Shown here one piece after another: positions 1-7,126 of a DNA stretch of 28,343 bases. The position numbers and the translations under genes are program-made. The notes below the pieces were generated by a model, which saw nothing but the letters and a program-made list of their open reading frames with translations, had not been told where the DNA came from and did no database searches. The stretch covers positions 1-28,343 of the forward strand of contig NZ_JANMWL010000128.1 of the NCBI RefSeq assembly GCF_031393925.1, written 5' to 3'. Every line of letters begins with the position of its first letter. Positions within the stretch are counted from its first letter, which is position 1. The DNA comes from Methylibium sp031393925. GTDB lineage: Bacteria > Pseudomonadota > Gammaproteobacteria > Burkholderiales > Burkholderiaceae_C.

Positions 1-2
1 GC

Positions 3-1706
3 TCAGGCGTGCAATCCCAACAGGTGCGCGCCGAGCGCTTCGGCCACCTCGATGCCGTCGACCGCCGCCGACATGATGCCGCCGGCATAACCCGCGCCTT
101 CGCCGGCCGGGTAGAGGCCGCGCACGTTCAGGCTCTGGCAGTCCTTGCCACGGGTCACGCGCAGCGGTGAAGAAGTGCGCGTCTCCACGCCGGTGAGCAC
201 GGCGTCGGGCATCGAGAAGCCGGCGATCTGCCTGTCGAAGGCGGGCAGGGCTTCGCGGATCGCCGCCAGGGCGTAGTCGGGCAGGCTGGCGTGGCCGCGC
301 TCGTCGCGCTCGGCCAGGTCGGTGAGATGCACGCCAGGCTGGTACGAAGGCAGCACGCTGCCCAAGGCGCTGCTGCGCTGGCCTTGGATGAAGTCGCCCA
401 CCAGCTGGCCGGGCGCCTGGTAGCCGCCGCCGCCCATCACGAAGGCGCGCGATTCCCATTGGCGCTGGAACGCCAGGCCGTCGAGCGGACCCACGGCGTG
501 GCCGGCGCCGCGCGCCAGGCCGTCCTGCCGATAGTCGTCGGGCGAGATCGCCACCACGATGCCCGCATTGGCGTTGCGCTCGTTGCGCGAATACTGGCTC
601 ATGCCGTTGGTCACCACGCGCGCGACCTCGGAGGTGGCCGCCACCACGGTACCGCCCGGGCACATGCAAAAGCTGTAGACCGAGCGGCCATTGCTGGCGT
701 GATGCACGAGCTTGTAGTCGGCCGCACCCAGCACCGGGTGGCCGGCGTTGGGGCCCAGGCGCGCACGGTCGATGAGGCCTTGCGGATGCTCGATGCGAAA
801 GCCGATCGAAAACGGCTTGGCCTGCATGGCCACCCCGCGCCGGTGCAGCATCTCGAAGCTGTCGCGCGCGCTGTGGCCGAGTGCGAGCACGACGTGGTCG
901 GTGCGCAGTTCTTCGCCCGAGGCGAGCGTCACGCCGCGGATGCGAGCGACCTGGCCGTCGGCGTGCGCGGCACCGCCTGTTTCGATCAGCACATCGACCA
1001 CGCGCTGGCCGAAGCGCACCTCGCCGCCCAGCGCCACGATCTCGGCGCGCATCTTCTCGACCACGCCGACCAGCCGGAAGGTGCCGATGTGCGGCTTGCT
1101 CACGAACAAGATCTCTTCGGGCGCGCCGGCTTTGACGAACTCGTGCAGCACCTTGCGCGTGAGGTGGCGCGGGTCGCTGATCTGACTCCAGAGCTTGCCG
1201 TCGGAGAAGGTGCCGGCGCCGCCTTCGCCGAACTGCACGTTCGACTCCGGGTCGAGCACGCCGCGCCGCCACAGGCCCCAGGTGTCCTTGGTGCGTTCGC
1301 GCACCGCCTTGCCGCGCTCCAGCACGATCGGGGCCAGGCCCATCTGCGCCAGCACCAGCGCCGCGAAGATGCCGCAGGGGCCGAAGCCGATGACGATCGG
1401 CCGCGCTTGCTGCCGTGCCAGGAAATCGGCGCCAGCGTGGCCCACCAGGCGGTAGCGCGTGTCCGGTGCGCAGCGCACCTGAGGGTCGGCAGCGTGGCGC
1501 GCGAGCAGGGCGGCTTCGTCGCGCAATTCGCAGTCGACGGTGTAGATGAGCACCACCGCGGCCTTCTTGCGCGCATCGACGCCACGCTTGAAGAGGTGAA
1601 CGGCCAGCAGCTCGGCGTCGTCGATGCCCAGGCGTTGCACGATCGCCTGGCGCAGAGCGCCCTCGGCGTGCCCCAGGGGCAGTCGCAGTTCGGTGATCCT
1701 CAGCAT
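3..1706 (-). CDS. FAD-dependent dehydrogenase (COG2509 family)
   Basis: This 567-residue protein is complete, and its TGA is the third base of the window. An N-terminal domain of about 100 residues precedes a Rossmann FAD-binding site with the pattern GFGPCG followed by a strand ending in LERG. Further on are the family blocks FGEGGAGTFSDGKL and, near the C-terminus, YPAGEGAGYAGGIMSAAVDG, which closes the FAD site. This order of blocks is typical of the COG2509 'NAD(FAD)-utilizing dehydrogenases', whose substrate is not firmly established. No signal peptide or membrane segment is seen, so it is probably cytosolic. The ATG at 1706 has only a weak ribosome site (GAAAGCG). The family assignment is firm; the reaction is not known. 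Confidence 0.9.
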   Translation of the reverse strand: MLRITELRLPLGHAEGALRQAIVQRLGIDDAELLAVHLFKRGVDARKKAAVVLIYTVDCELRDEAALLARHAADPQVRCAPDTRYRLVGHAGADFLARQQARPIVIGFGPCGIFAALVLAQMGLAPIVLERGKAVRERTKDTWGLWRRGVLDPESNVQFGEGGAGTFSDGKLWSQISDPRHLTRKVLHEFVKAGAPEEILFVSKPHIGTFRLVGVVEKMRAEIVALGGEVRFGQRVVDVLIETGGAAHADGQVARIRGVTLASGEELRTDHVVLALGHSARDSFEMLHRRGVAMQAKPFSIGFRIEHPQGLIDRARLGPNAGHPVLGAADYKLVHHASNGRSVYSFCMCPGGTVVAATSEVARVVTNGMSQYSRNERNANAGIVVAISPDDYRQDGLARGAGHAVGPLDGLAFQRQWESRAFVMGGGGYQAPGQLVGDFIQGQRSSALGSVLPSYQPGVHLTDLAERDERGHASLPDYALAAIREALPAFDRQIAGFSMPDAVLTGVETRTSSPLRVTRGKDCQSLNVRGLYPAGEGAGYAGGIMSAAVDGIEVAEALGAHLLGLHA

Positions 1707-1780
1707 CGCTGCTGCGCGCTTTCGGGCCGAGTCCCGGCGCGAGGCCGGCGTCAGGGTCGCAGCAGGCGCGACCCGCGGCT

Positions 1781-1951
1781 TTAGCCGCCCCGCTTGGCCC
1801 GCTTGCCGGCGTTCTTCTTGCTGCGCGTGTGCGCGCCGCGCTCCAGGCTGCGCTTCTGGCCCCTGCCATCGGCAACGAGGGTCACGCCCTTGGGCGGGGT
1901 CGGCCGCGGCGTGGCAAGACGGTCGGCTTCGGTTCGGATCTTGTTGCCCAT
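1781..1951 (-). CDS. Small lysine/arginine-rich protein, 56 residues
   Basis: The open frame extends upstream to 2059, but the ATG at 1951 is preceded by GGAG six bases away, and the protein from there begins MGNKIRTEAD. The 56 residues are strongly basic: the last third is almost entirely Lys, Arg, Gly and small residues and ends KKNAGKRAKRGG. There is no hydrophobic segment, so it is cytosolic and could bind nucleic acid or ribosomes; that is inference from charge only. It lies 74 bases upstream of the FAD-dehydrogenase gene on the same strand and may share its transcript. I do not recognise a named family. Composition is so biased that homology would be hard to judge, but the good ribosome site and clean start make it likely to be real. 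Confidence 0.6.
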   Translation of the reverse strand: MGNKIRTEADRLATPRPTPPKGVTLVADGRGQKRSLERGAHTRSKKNAGKRAKRGG

Positions 1952-2052
1952 GGATGGCTCCGGGTGGCGGGTGAGTGATTGAGCGAACCGGCGATTAGGC
2001 CACAAGCGGTGCTGTCGCTCGCTGCAGAAGGTGGCGCATGGCCGCGGGGCAT

Positions 2053-2097
2053 GCGCCAAAGCGCCCGCCGCCTCGCCGGACTGCGGCGAAGCGGCGG
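2053..2097. repeat. Two adjacent hairpins
   Basis: A 4-bp hairpin (GCGC, loop CAAA, GCGC at 2053-2064) is immediately followed by a much longer one. Positions 2065-2078 pair with 2084-2097 over 14 positions with a single C-A mismatch and a five-base loop, GACTG. Neither flanking gene ends here, because both start here, so an ordinary terminator role does not fit. A structured untranslated leader, a small RNA end or an intergenic repeat are possible. Confidence 0.5.
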
Positions 2098-2178
2098 CAC
2101 GCTTTCAGTAGCCCGCCAGGCCCAGCGTGCCGGCCACCGCGCTGGCGAGTTCGAGCTGCCCCGAGCTCGATGCCCGCA

Positions 2179-2196
2179 GCCGGCATGGATGCCGGC
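2179..2196. promoter_or_regulatory. Perfect 18-bp palindrome, possible operator
   Basis: GCCGGCAT, two bases GG, then ATGCCGGC form a perfect inverted repeat. It lies about 70 bases upstream of the ATG at 2265, a reasonable distance for an operator or for a structure in the leader RNA. High GC makes palindromes commoner by chance, so the functional reading is tentative. Confidence 0.35.
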
Positions 2197-2264
2197 CTTG
2201 CCTTGCGCGACCGATCGGAACACCATCGTTTCCACTTGGGTCAACGGCGACGCACCAAAAGTTC

Positions 2265-2888
2265 ATGCGTGCTGCATCTCGTTTCGATGGCTTTGCCTGG
2301 CTCCTCTGTGCGACCTGCGCAGCAGCGGCGCCACCGCCGCAGCCGGACTCGGCGGCGACCGGCGCTTGCGAGGCTGCCGTGGCCGAAACCCTGCGTGACA
2401 TGCGCGGCAAGGCGGCCCAGGAGGTGCAGTTCGCCGCGGTGCGCCGTTTCCTGCCGTCGGCGTCCGTCGACGGCACCACCATTGCGGGCAGCGGTCGCTA
2501 CGGTGCACGAGTGGGCGCAGCCAGGCCCTTCACGTACAGCTGCACCTACGCGGCGCAGACCGGCAAGGCCAGCGGCGTGGTGCTCAAGGAGACCGGCACC
2601 GCCGCGCCCGTTGCCGAGCGACCGTGGGAGCCGGACCTGACCCATCTCTCCCCGGACGCGTGCGAGGCTGCCGCCGCAGCAGCGTTGAAGGAAAAGTACC
2701 CACCGGTCGGGCGCATTACGTTCAGCTCCGACTCGAGGCAGCTTCGGCCCGCGCCGAACGCGCGCACCAGCCTCGAGGGGCAAGGCCAGCTGGAACGCGC
2801 GGCGGGCATGAACCCGGCGCCGTTCACCTACCGCTGCGTGGTCGAAACGAAGAGCGGCAAGCTCGTCAGCATGCATACCGACGACTGA
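2265..2888 (+). CDS. Secreted protein with two tandem copies of one domain
   Basis: The frame is open from 2127, but the ATG at 2265 gives a short N-terminus with an Arg, a hydrophobic stretch (FAWLLCATCAAAA) and then proline-rich mature sequence. That is a Sec signal peptide, and there is no lipobox. The 207-residue protein consists of two repeats, about residues 33-109 and 131-205. Both open with ACEAA, and both carry PFTY(S/R)C followed by a (T/S)GK motif. The cysteines are C35 and C93 in the first copy and C133 and C191 in the second, exactly 58 residues apart in each, which suggests one disulfide per domain in the periplasm. I do not recognise a named family. It stands alone on its strand; the next gene starts about 300 bases downstream. 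Confidence 0.75.
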   Translation: MRAASRFDGFAWLLCATCAAAAPPPQPDSAATGACEAAVAETLRDMRGKAAQEVQFAAVRRFLPSASVDGTTIAGSGRYGARVGAARPFTYSCTYAAQTGKASGVVLKETGTAAPVAERPWEPDLTHLSPDACEAAAAAALKEKYPPVGRITFSSDSRQLRPAPNARTSLEGQGQLERAAGMNPAPFTYRCVVETKSGKLVSMHTDD

Positions 2889-3184
2889 AGCGAGCGGCGT
2901 GGGCGCGCTTCGGCGCAACACGTTCCGATCGAAATTGCGCTTCGTAGCCGCTCAGCCCGGGGCGGTGACTCGGCGCCGTCTCGCAGGCGACCTGGTGCGG
3001 CTTTGCAACCACGCTTTGGCGGGGCAGGCACGCGGTGCCCATGCACTACGTCACGTCGCAAACGGTTCTGTGCCAATGCGGAGTGTTAGTGCATACCTTC
3101 GTCATGAAGCCGTGAAGGTATGCACAGCGAAATCCAAAACGTCTCGTTACGCTCCGCCGAACTTCAAGAGTGCGGTGCGACCCG
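2889..3184. other. Intergenic region upstream of the glycosyltransferase
   Basis: I see no gene here. Just after the stop codon, GAAGCG and CGCTTC (2887-2911) could form a weak 6-bp stem for the preceding gene. GGCAC-GCG-GTGCC (3027-3039) is a short dyad. The striking element is the 12-bp inverted repeat at 3089-3125, listed separately. Confidence 0.5.
3089..3125. promoter_or_regulatory. Perfect 12-bp inverted repeat before the polysaccharide genes
   Basis: GTGCATACCTTC at 3089-3100 is matched exactly by its reverse complement GAAGGTATGCAC at 3114-3125, with 13 bases between. It ends about 60 bases before the glycosyltransferase ATG at 3185. The inner CTTC can also pair with GAAG at 3106-3109, giving an alternative small hairpin. 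It could be an operator for a dimeric regulator or a stem in the 5' leader RNA. The arms are less GC-rich than the surroundings, so chance is a poor explanation. Confidence 0.6.
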
Positions 3185-4594
3185 ATGGGACGATCTAGAA
3201 ACGAGCTGGGATTCATCGATGCGAGCAGCGCAACGCTGCCGCCATCGGCGTTCGCTTCAGTGCAAGGCGTGCCGCGCCGTGAACCTTCCTCTTCCTACTA
3301 CATCCCGGTGCGCCGCAAGTTCGGCCTGTCCCTGGCCGCCGGACTGGCCTGGATGGCGTTCTCGGTGTTTGCGGCGCAGGGTTGGATCGAGCAGCTGTCG
3401 AGCGTCGTCGGTGCCGTGCCGGCCTGGCTCGCGATCTTCGGCATCGCCATCTTCCCGGGCTTCATGAACGCCTTTCTGGTCAGCAGCCTGTTGCTCGACC
3501 GCCGCCCGCCCATCAGCGTGCGCACCGAAAACCTGCCCGGCATCACGATCCTCGTGGCAGCCTACAACGAAGAAGCGAGCATCGTCTCGACGATCGAGAG
3601 CATCGCCCGCCAGCACTACCCGGGGCCGATGCAGGTGATCGTCATCAACGACGGCTCGACCGACGCCACCGCCGAGAAGCTTGCCGGCCTCGACTACGGC
3701 TGGCTGCAGGTCGTCACTCTCGAGAAGAACGCCGGCAAGTCCAGCGCCCTGAACGTGGGCCTGGGTCTCACGAAATTCCGGCTGACCATCACCGTGGACG
3801 GCGACTCCTACCTGTACCGCAACGCGCTGCGCAACCTGGTGGGCCGCTACCTCAGCGACCCGCCGGACACCAAGGCGGTGGCGGGGGCCGTGCTGGTGCG
3901 CAACTCGCGCAGGAACCTGGTCACCCGGATCCAGGAATGGGACTACTTTCATGGCATCGCCGCCATCAAGCGGCTGCAGAGCCTCTACCAGGGCACGCTG
4001 GTGGCCCAGGGTGCGTTCTCGATTTACGAGACCGCAACGCTGCGCTCGCTCGGCGGCTGGGCCGATACCGTCGGCGAGGACATCGTGCTCACGTGGGCGA
4101 TGCTCGAGCGCGGCTATCGCGTCGGCTTCGCCGAGAACGCCTGCCTGTTCACCAACGCCCCCGAACGCTGGGGCCAGTTCATCAAGCAGCGCCAGCGCTG
4201 GTCGCGGGGGCTGATCGAAGCCTTCAAGACGCACTGGCGCCTGCTGTTCAAGCCGCGCATGAGCACGGTCTTCATCTGGTGGAACCTGCTGTTTCCCTAC
4301 ATGGACCTGGTTTACACCGTCGTGTTCATCCCGGGCCTGGTGCTGGCGCTGTTCGGCATCTACTGGATCGCCGGACCGATGACCTTGCTGGTGCTACCGC
4401 TGGCGCTGTTGGTCAACTACGTCATGTTCCGCATCCAGTCGAAGATGTTCCTCGAGCAGGGCCTGAAAGTGCGCAGCAACCTGCGCGGCTTTACCTTCTA
4501 CGCGCTGCTCTACAGCATGGTGTTGCAGCCGGCCTGCGTGATCGGCTACCTGCAGGAAGTGTTCAACCGCAGCAAGACCTGGGGTACCAAGTGA
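3185..4594 (+). CDS. Membrane-bound GT2 polysaccharide synthase (NodC/PgaC type)
   Basis: This 469-residue protein has two N-terminal membrane segments (about residues 45-65 and 80-103). A cytosolic GT2 domain follows, with ILVAAYNEE, NDGSTD (D156), the DGD metal/nucleotide motif (D205-D207), the GED catalytic block (D299) and QRQRW (Q335, R338, W339). Three or four C-terminal membrane segments close it. The QxxRW signature marks processive enzymes such as chitin, hyaluronan, cellulose and PgaC-type poly-GlcNAc synthases. It probably makes and threads an exopolysaccharide; the sugar cannot be told. ATG 3185 is preferred over GTG 3170, five codons upstream, although neither has a strong ribosome site. 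Its TGA overlaps the GTG of the next gene, a YaiO-type barrel, as for the yaiP and yaiO functions of E. coli. Confidence 0.88.
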   Translation: MGRSRNELGFIDASSATLPPSAFASVQGVPRREPSSSYYIPVRRKFGLSLAAGLAWMAFSVFAAQGWIEQLSSVVGAVPAWLAIFGIAIFPGFMNAFLVSSLLLDRRPPISVRTENLPGITILVAAYNEEASIVSTIESIARQHYPGPMQVIVINDGSTDATAEKLAGLDYGWLQVVTLEKNAGKSSALNVGLGLTKFRLTITVDGDSYLYRNALRNLVGRYLSDPPDTKAVAGAVLVRNSRRNLVTRIQEWDYFHGIAAIKRLQSLYQGTLVAQGAFSIYETATLRSLGGWADTVGEDIVLTWAMLERGYRVGFAENACLFTNAPERWGQFIKQRQRWSRGLIEAFKTHWRLLFKPRMSTVFIWWNLLFPYMDLVYTVVFIPGLVLALFGIYWIAGPMTLLVLPLALLVNYVMFRIQSKMFLEQGLKVRSNLRGFTFYALLYSMVLQPACVIGYLQEVFNRSKTWGTK

Positions 4595-5484
4595 AGGCGC
4601 TCATGCTGCGCGCGCTGCTGCTGGCGGCAACAGCGACCCCGGCCGCGGCACAGGACGTGTCCACGCGCCTGTACGCGAGCCGCGATTCCGATTCCTTCCA
4701 TGAGTGGGTCGCGAGCGTCGGCTACACCGGGGCGCAGGGCTTTGGCCTCAAGGCCGGGGGCATGCGCTACAGCGCGCCCGCGTGGGCGGCAGACGGCGGT
4801 CTGCTCGCCGCCACCTACCGCAGCCACGGCGCGGATCGACAGGTCGACGCCAGCCTGGGCGTGGCGCGCGTCGGCGGCCAAGACCATGCCGTGGCCGCGC
4901 TCGACGTCCTGCAGAAGGTGGCGCCCGACACGACGCTCGGCTTCAGCGGCGAGCGCGACTATGTCAATTCGGTGCGCGGCATCGACCAGGGCTTGACCTT
5001 CAACAGCCTCGCGCTGGTGGCCGACCATGCCTTCAACGAGCGCTTCAACGTCGGCATGGCGGGCGGTGTGGCGCTGTTTTCCAACGACAACCGCCGTCCC
5101 TTCCTGCGTACGCGCTGGAACGCTTCGCTCGACGCGGACTGGGGGCTTAACGCCTACCTCAAGACGCGCAGCTACCGCAACACCTCTCCCAACCGGCCCG
5201 AGTACTACTCGCCGGAGCGTCTCAACGAGGTGTCGCTGGGCCTGTCGTCGCGCTTCGTGGCGGCCGAGCGCTTCGTGGTGAGCGCGCACGTCGACGGCGG
5301 CAGCCAGCACACCGACGCGGCCTCGCAGCCGATTTGGAGCTACTCCATCGGCCTGGGCTCGATGCGCAACAGCCGCTGGCGCTGGAGCCTGGCGTTGCAG
5401 GCTTCCAACGCCGCCTCGCTGCTCAGCGGCAGCAGTGCCTACCGCTACACCAGTCTGCTGGGCCAACTGAGCATGCCGCTGTAG
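4591..5484 (+). CDS. YaiO-family outer-membrane beta-barrel protein
   Basis: The GTG at 4591 overlaps the preceding stop (GTGA), with GGGG six bases upstream. It yields MKALMLRALL followed by an alanine-rich signal peptide cut after AAA at residue 20. An ATG at 4603 is the alternative start. The mature 277 residues show alternating aromatic/hydrophobic strands with charged turns, as in a beta-barrel, and contain the block EYYSPERLNEVSLGLSSR, which resembles the conserved C-terminal part of YaiO proteins. The last residue is Leu rather than the usual Phe. Coupling to the GT2 synthase suggests it acts in outer-membrane passage or anchoring of that polymer; this is inference from position. Family call good, function tentative. 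Confidence 0.8.
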   Translation: MKALMLRALLLAATATPAAAQDVSTRLYASRDSDSFHEWVASVGYTGAQGFGLKAGGMRYSAPAWAADGGLLAATYRSHGADRQVDASLGVARVGGQDHAVAALDVLQKVAPDTTLGFSGERDYVNSVRGIDQGLTFNSLALVADHAFNERFNVGMAGGVALFSNDNRRPFLRTRWNASLDADWGLNAYLKTRSYRNTSPNRPEYYSPERLNEVSLGLSSRFVAAERFVVSAHVDGGSQHTDAASQPIWSYSIGLGSMRNSRWRWSLALQASNAASLLSGSSAYRYTSLLGQLSMPL

Positions 5485-5489
5485 CCGCG

Positions 5490-5509
5490 GCGCGCCACGC
5501 CGGGCGCGC
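5490..5509 (+). terminator. Possible terminator hairpin after the YaiO gene
   Basis: GCGCGCC and GGCGCGC form a perfect 7-bp stem with a six-base loop, starting five bases after the stop codon. No T-run follows, so it is a weak intrinsic terminator at best. Confidence 0.35.
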
Positions 5510-5697
5510 GGGTCCGGCCGACGCGCTGCGCGCGGTCGTGACGGGCTGCGGCGACGCTGTGACTCGGTCGTTGAGCGCAGCCCGGTGTCTTCGATGTTGG
5601 CGAGCGCTGCGGCGCATCGCTCGCCCCAGCGAGCCGCAGGAATCCTGAGCACGATGGCGCAGCTTTCCCTGCGGCCGCAAGGCTCGCCGCCGACCTG

Positions 5698-5726
5698 GCG
5701 CGAACGCGCATTCCCGCGGTTCGCGC
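5698..5726. promoter_or_regulatory. Inverted repeat upstream of the pca genes
   Basis: GCGCGAAC (5698-5705) and GTTCGCGC (5719-5726) are perfect inverted arms 13 bases apart. They end 60 bases before the pca start codon. The arrangement could be a regulator site or a leader hairpin. Confidence 0.35.
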
Positions 5727-5786
5727 GACACTTCAAAGCCTGCCCGCCGCACCGTGGGCCCCAACCGCCTGACCGGCACGTTCAGC

Positions 5787-7100
5787 ATGGACCCCTACGA
5801 CCACGATCTCGAACGCGGCCTGCGCAACCGTCGCGCCATCCTCGGCGACGCCTGGGTCGACGCCTCGGTGGCCAACGCCAACGCCTTCAACGCCGACTTC
5901 CAGAACTTCATCACCCGCTATGCGTGGCACGAGGTCTGGGGCCGCCCGGGGCTCGAGGCCAAGACGCGCCGCATCGTCGTGCTGGCCATCACCTGCGCGC
6001 TCGGTCGCTGGGAGGAGTTCGAGCTGCACCTGCGCGCCGCGCTGGTGGGCGGCTCGGGCGCCGGACTCGGCGTGGGCGGCGACGCGTGTACGCGCCTGAC
6101 TCCCGACGAGGTGAAAGAAGTGCTGATCCAGGCCGCCATCTATGCGGGTGTGCCGGCCGCCAACACCGGCGTGGCGATTGCCACCCGGCTGCTGCACGAA
6201 CTCGGCCACGAACTGCCGCCCCGGCCGGCGACCGAGGTTGCGCACCCCGGCACCGGCCGCTCCCGCCGCACGGCCAGCACGCCAGCCTTGCACTTCACCG
6301 TGCGCGAACCACGCGGGCTCGCCGCGGGCGCACCGGCGCCGCACACCGTCGTGCTGAGCCACGCGCTCGGCTGCGACGTGAGCCTGTGGGACGCGCTGGC
6401 CAATGCGCTGGCCGCCGGCCATGCGCCGTCGGGCGCGCGCCCGTGCCGCGTCATCTGCCACGACCACCGTGGCCACGGCGACTCCGACGCGCCACCCGGC
6501 CCCTACACGATGGCCGAGCTGGCCGACGACGCCGCTCGCCTGCTCGTCGAACTGGGCACCGGCCCGGTGGTGTGGGTGGGCCTGTCGATGGGCGGCATGG
6601 TCGGCCAGGAGCTGGCGCTGAGGCATGCCGAGCGTGTGAAGGCGCTGGTGATCGCCAATTCGACCTCGGGCTATGACGAAGCGGCGCGCGCGCTGTGGCA
6701 ACAGCGCATCGCGGCCATCGAGCAGGGCGGCCTGGAAGCCATCGCCGACGGCGCCATGCAGCGCTGGTTCAGCGACACCTTCCGGGCGACTGATCCCGCC
6801 ACGGTGGCGCGCTGGCGCCGCCGCGTGGTGAGCACCTCGCAGGGGGGCTACCTGGGCAACTGCCACGCCATCCGCGACATGGACACGACCGCGCGGCTCG
6901 GGCGCATCAAGGTGCCCACGCTCGTCATTGCGGGCTCGCTCGACCAGGGCACGCCGGTGGCAATGTCGCGCACCATCGCAGAAGCCGTGCCGGGCGCCCG
7001 GCTCGCCGTGCTGGAAGGCGCCGCGCACCTGAGCGTGATCGAACAGCCGGCCGCCTTTGAGGCGGCGGTGCGCGGCTTGCTCGCCGGACTGAGCTGCTGA
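5787..7100 (+). CDS. pcaCD: Fused 4-carboxymuconolactone decarboxylase / 3-oxoadipate enol-lactonase (PcaC-PcaD)
   Basis: Residues 1-145 are a PcaC domain (NRRAILGDAWVD, FQNFITRYAWHEVW, the histidine in FELHLRAAL, AAIYAGVPAANTG). It decarboxylates 4-carboxymuconolactone. After a linker at about 146-165, residues 166-437 are an alpha/beta-hydrolase of the PcaD type with nucleophile S267 in GLSMGG, D386 and H414. It opens the enol-lactone to 3-oxoadipate. The order is PcaC first, unlike the PcaD-PcaC order I recall for actinobacterial PcaL. The PcaC part has about 13 extra glycine-rich residues (about 88-102) between HLRAAL and LTPDEV. ATG 5787 matches the usual PcaC N-terminus; GTG 5754 is an alternative. 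pcaF follows after 26 bases, so they are probably cotranscribed. Confidence 0.92.
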   Translation: MDPYDHDLERGLRNRRAILGDAWVDASVANANAFNADFQNFITRYAWHEVWGRPGLEAKTRRIVVLAITCALGRWEEFELHLRAALVGGSGAGLGVGGDACTRLTPDEVKEVLIQAAIYAGVPAANTGVAIATRLLHELGHELPPRPATEVAHPGTGRSRRTASTPALHFTVREPRGLAAGAPAPHTVVLSHALGCDVSLWDALANALAAGHAPSGARPCRVICHDHRGHGDSDAPPGPYTMAELADDAARLLVELGTGPVVWVGLSMGGMVGQELALRHAERVKALVIANSTSGYDEAARALWQQRIAAIEQGGLEAIADGAMQRWFSDTFRATDPATVARWRRRVVSTSQGGYLGNCHAIRDMDTTARLGRIKVPTLVIAGSLDQGTPVAMSRTIAEAVPGARLAVLEGAAHLSVIEQPAAFEAAVRGLLAGLSC

Positions 7101-7126
7101 ATCAAGTCGACACCGAAAGACACCGC

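Larger units (their letters stand above)
1952..2264. other. Divergent intergenic region with two hairpins and a palindrome
   Basis: This stretch separates the minus-strand small basic protein from the plus-strand secreted protein, so it should hold both promoters. I see no convincing gene in it; the open frames here are arginine- and alanine-rich and look like GC-driven shadows. It holds a short hairpin, a long hairpin and a perfect 18-bp palindrome, listed separately. Confidence 0.5.
5485..5786. other. Intergenic region before the pca genes
   Basis: No gene is supported here. Open frames on both strands are arginine-, alanine- and proline-rich and lack ribosome sites. The region holds the hairpin at 5490-5509 and the dyad at 5698-5726. 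No PcaQ- or PcaR-like regulator gene lies nearby. Confidence 0.5.

Noticed and set aside
291..1784. 497-codon open frame opposite the FAD-dehydrogenase gene
   Set aside because: It is an antisense shadow of a conserved gene, with His/Ala/Arg-rich composition and no recognisable domain. High third-position GC keeps such frames open; the same holds for 3257-4234, 5733-7028 and 4546-5736.
2993..3008. Possible sigma54 promoter (TGGTGCGGCTTTGCAA) upstream of the glycosyltransferase
   Set aside because: The distance between the GG and GC elements is one base short of the strict spacing, and the -24 box is a poor match.
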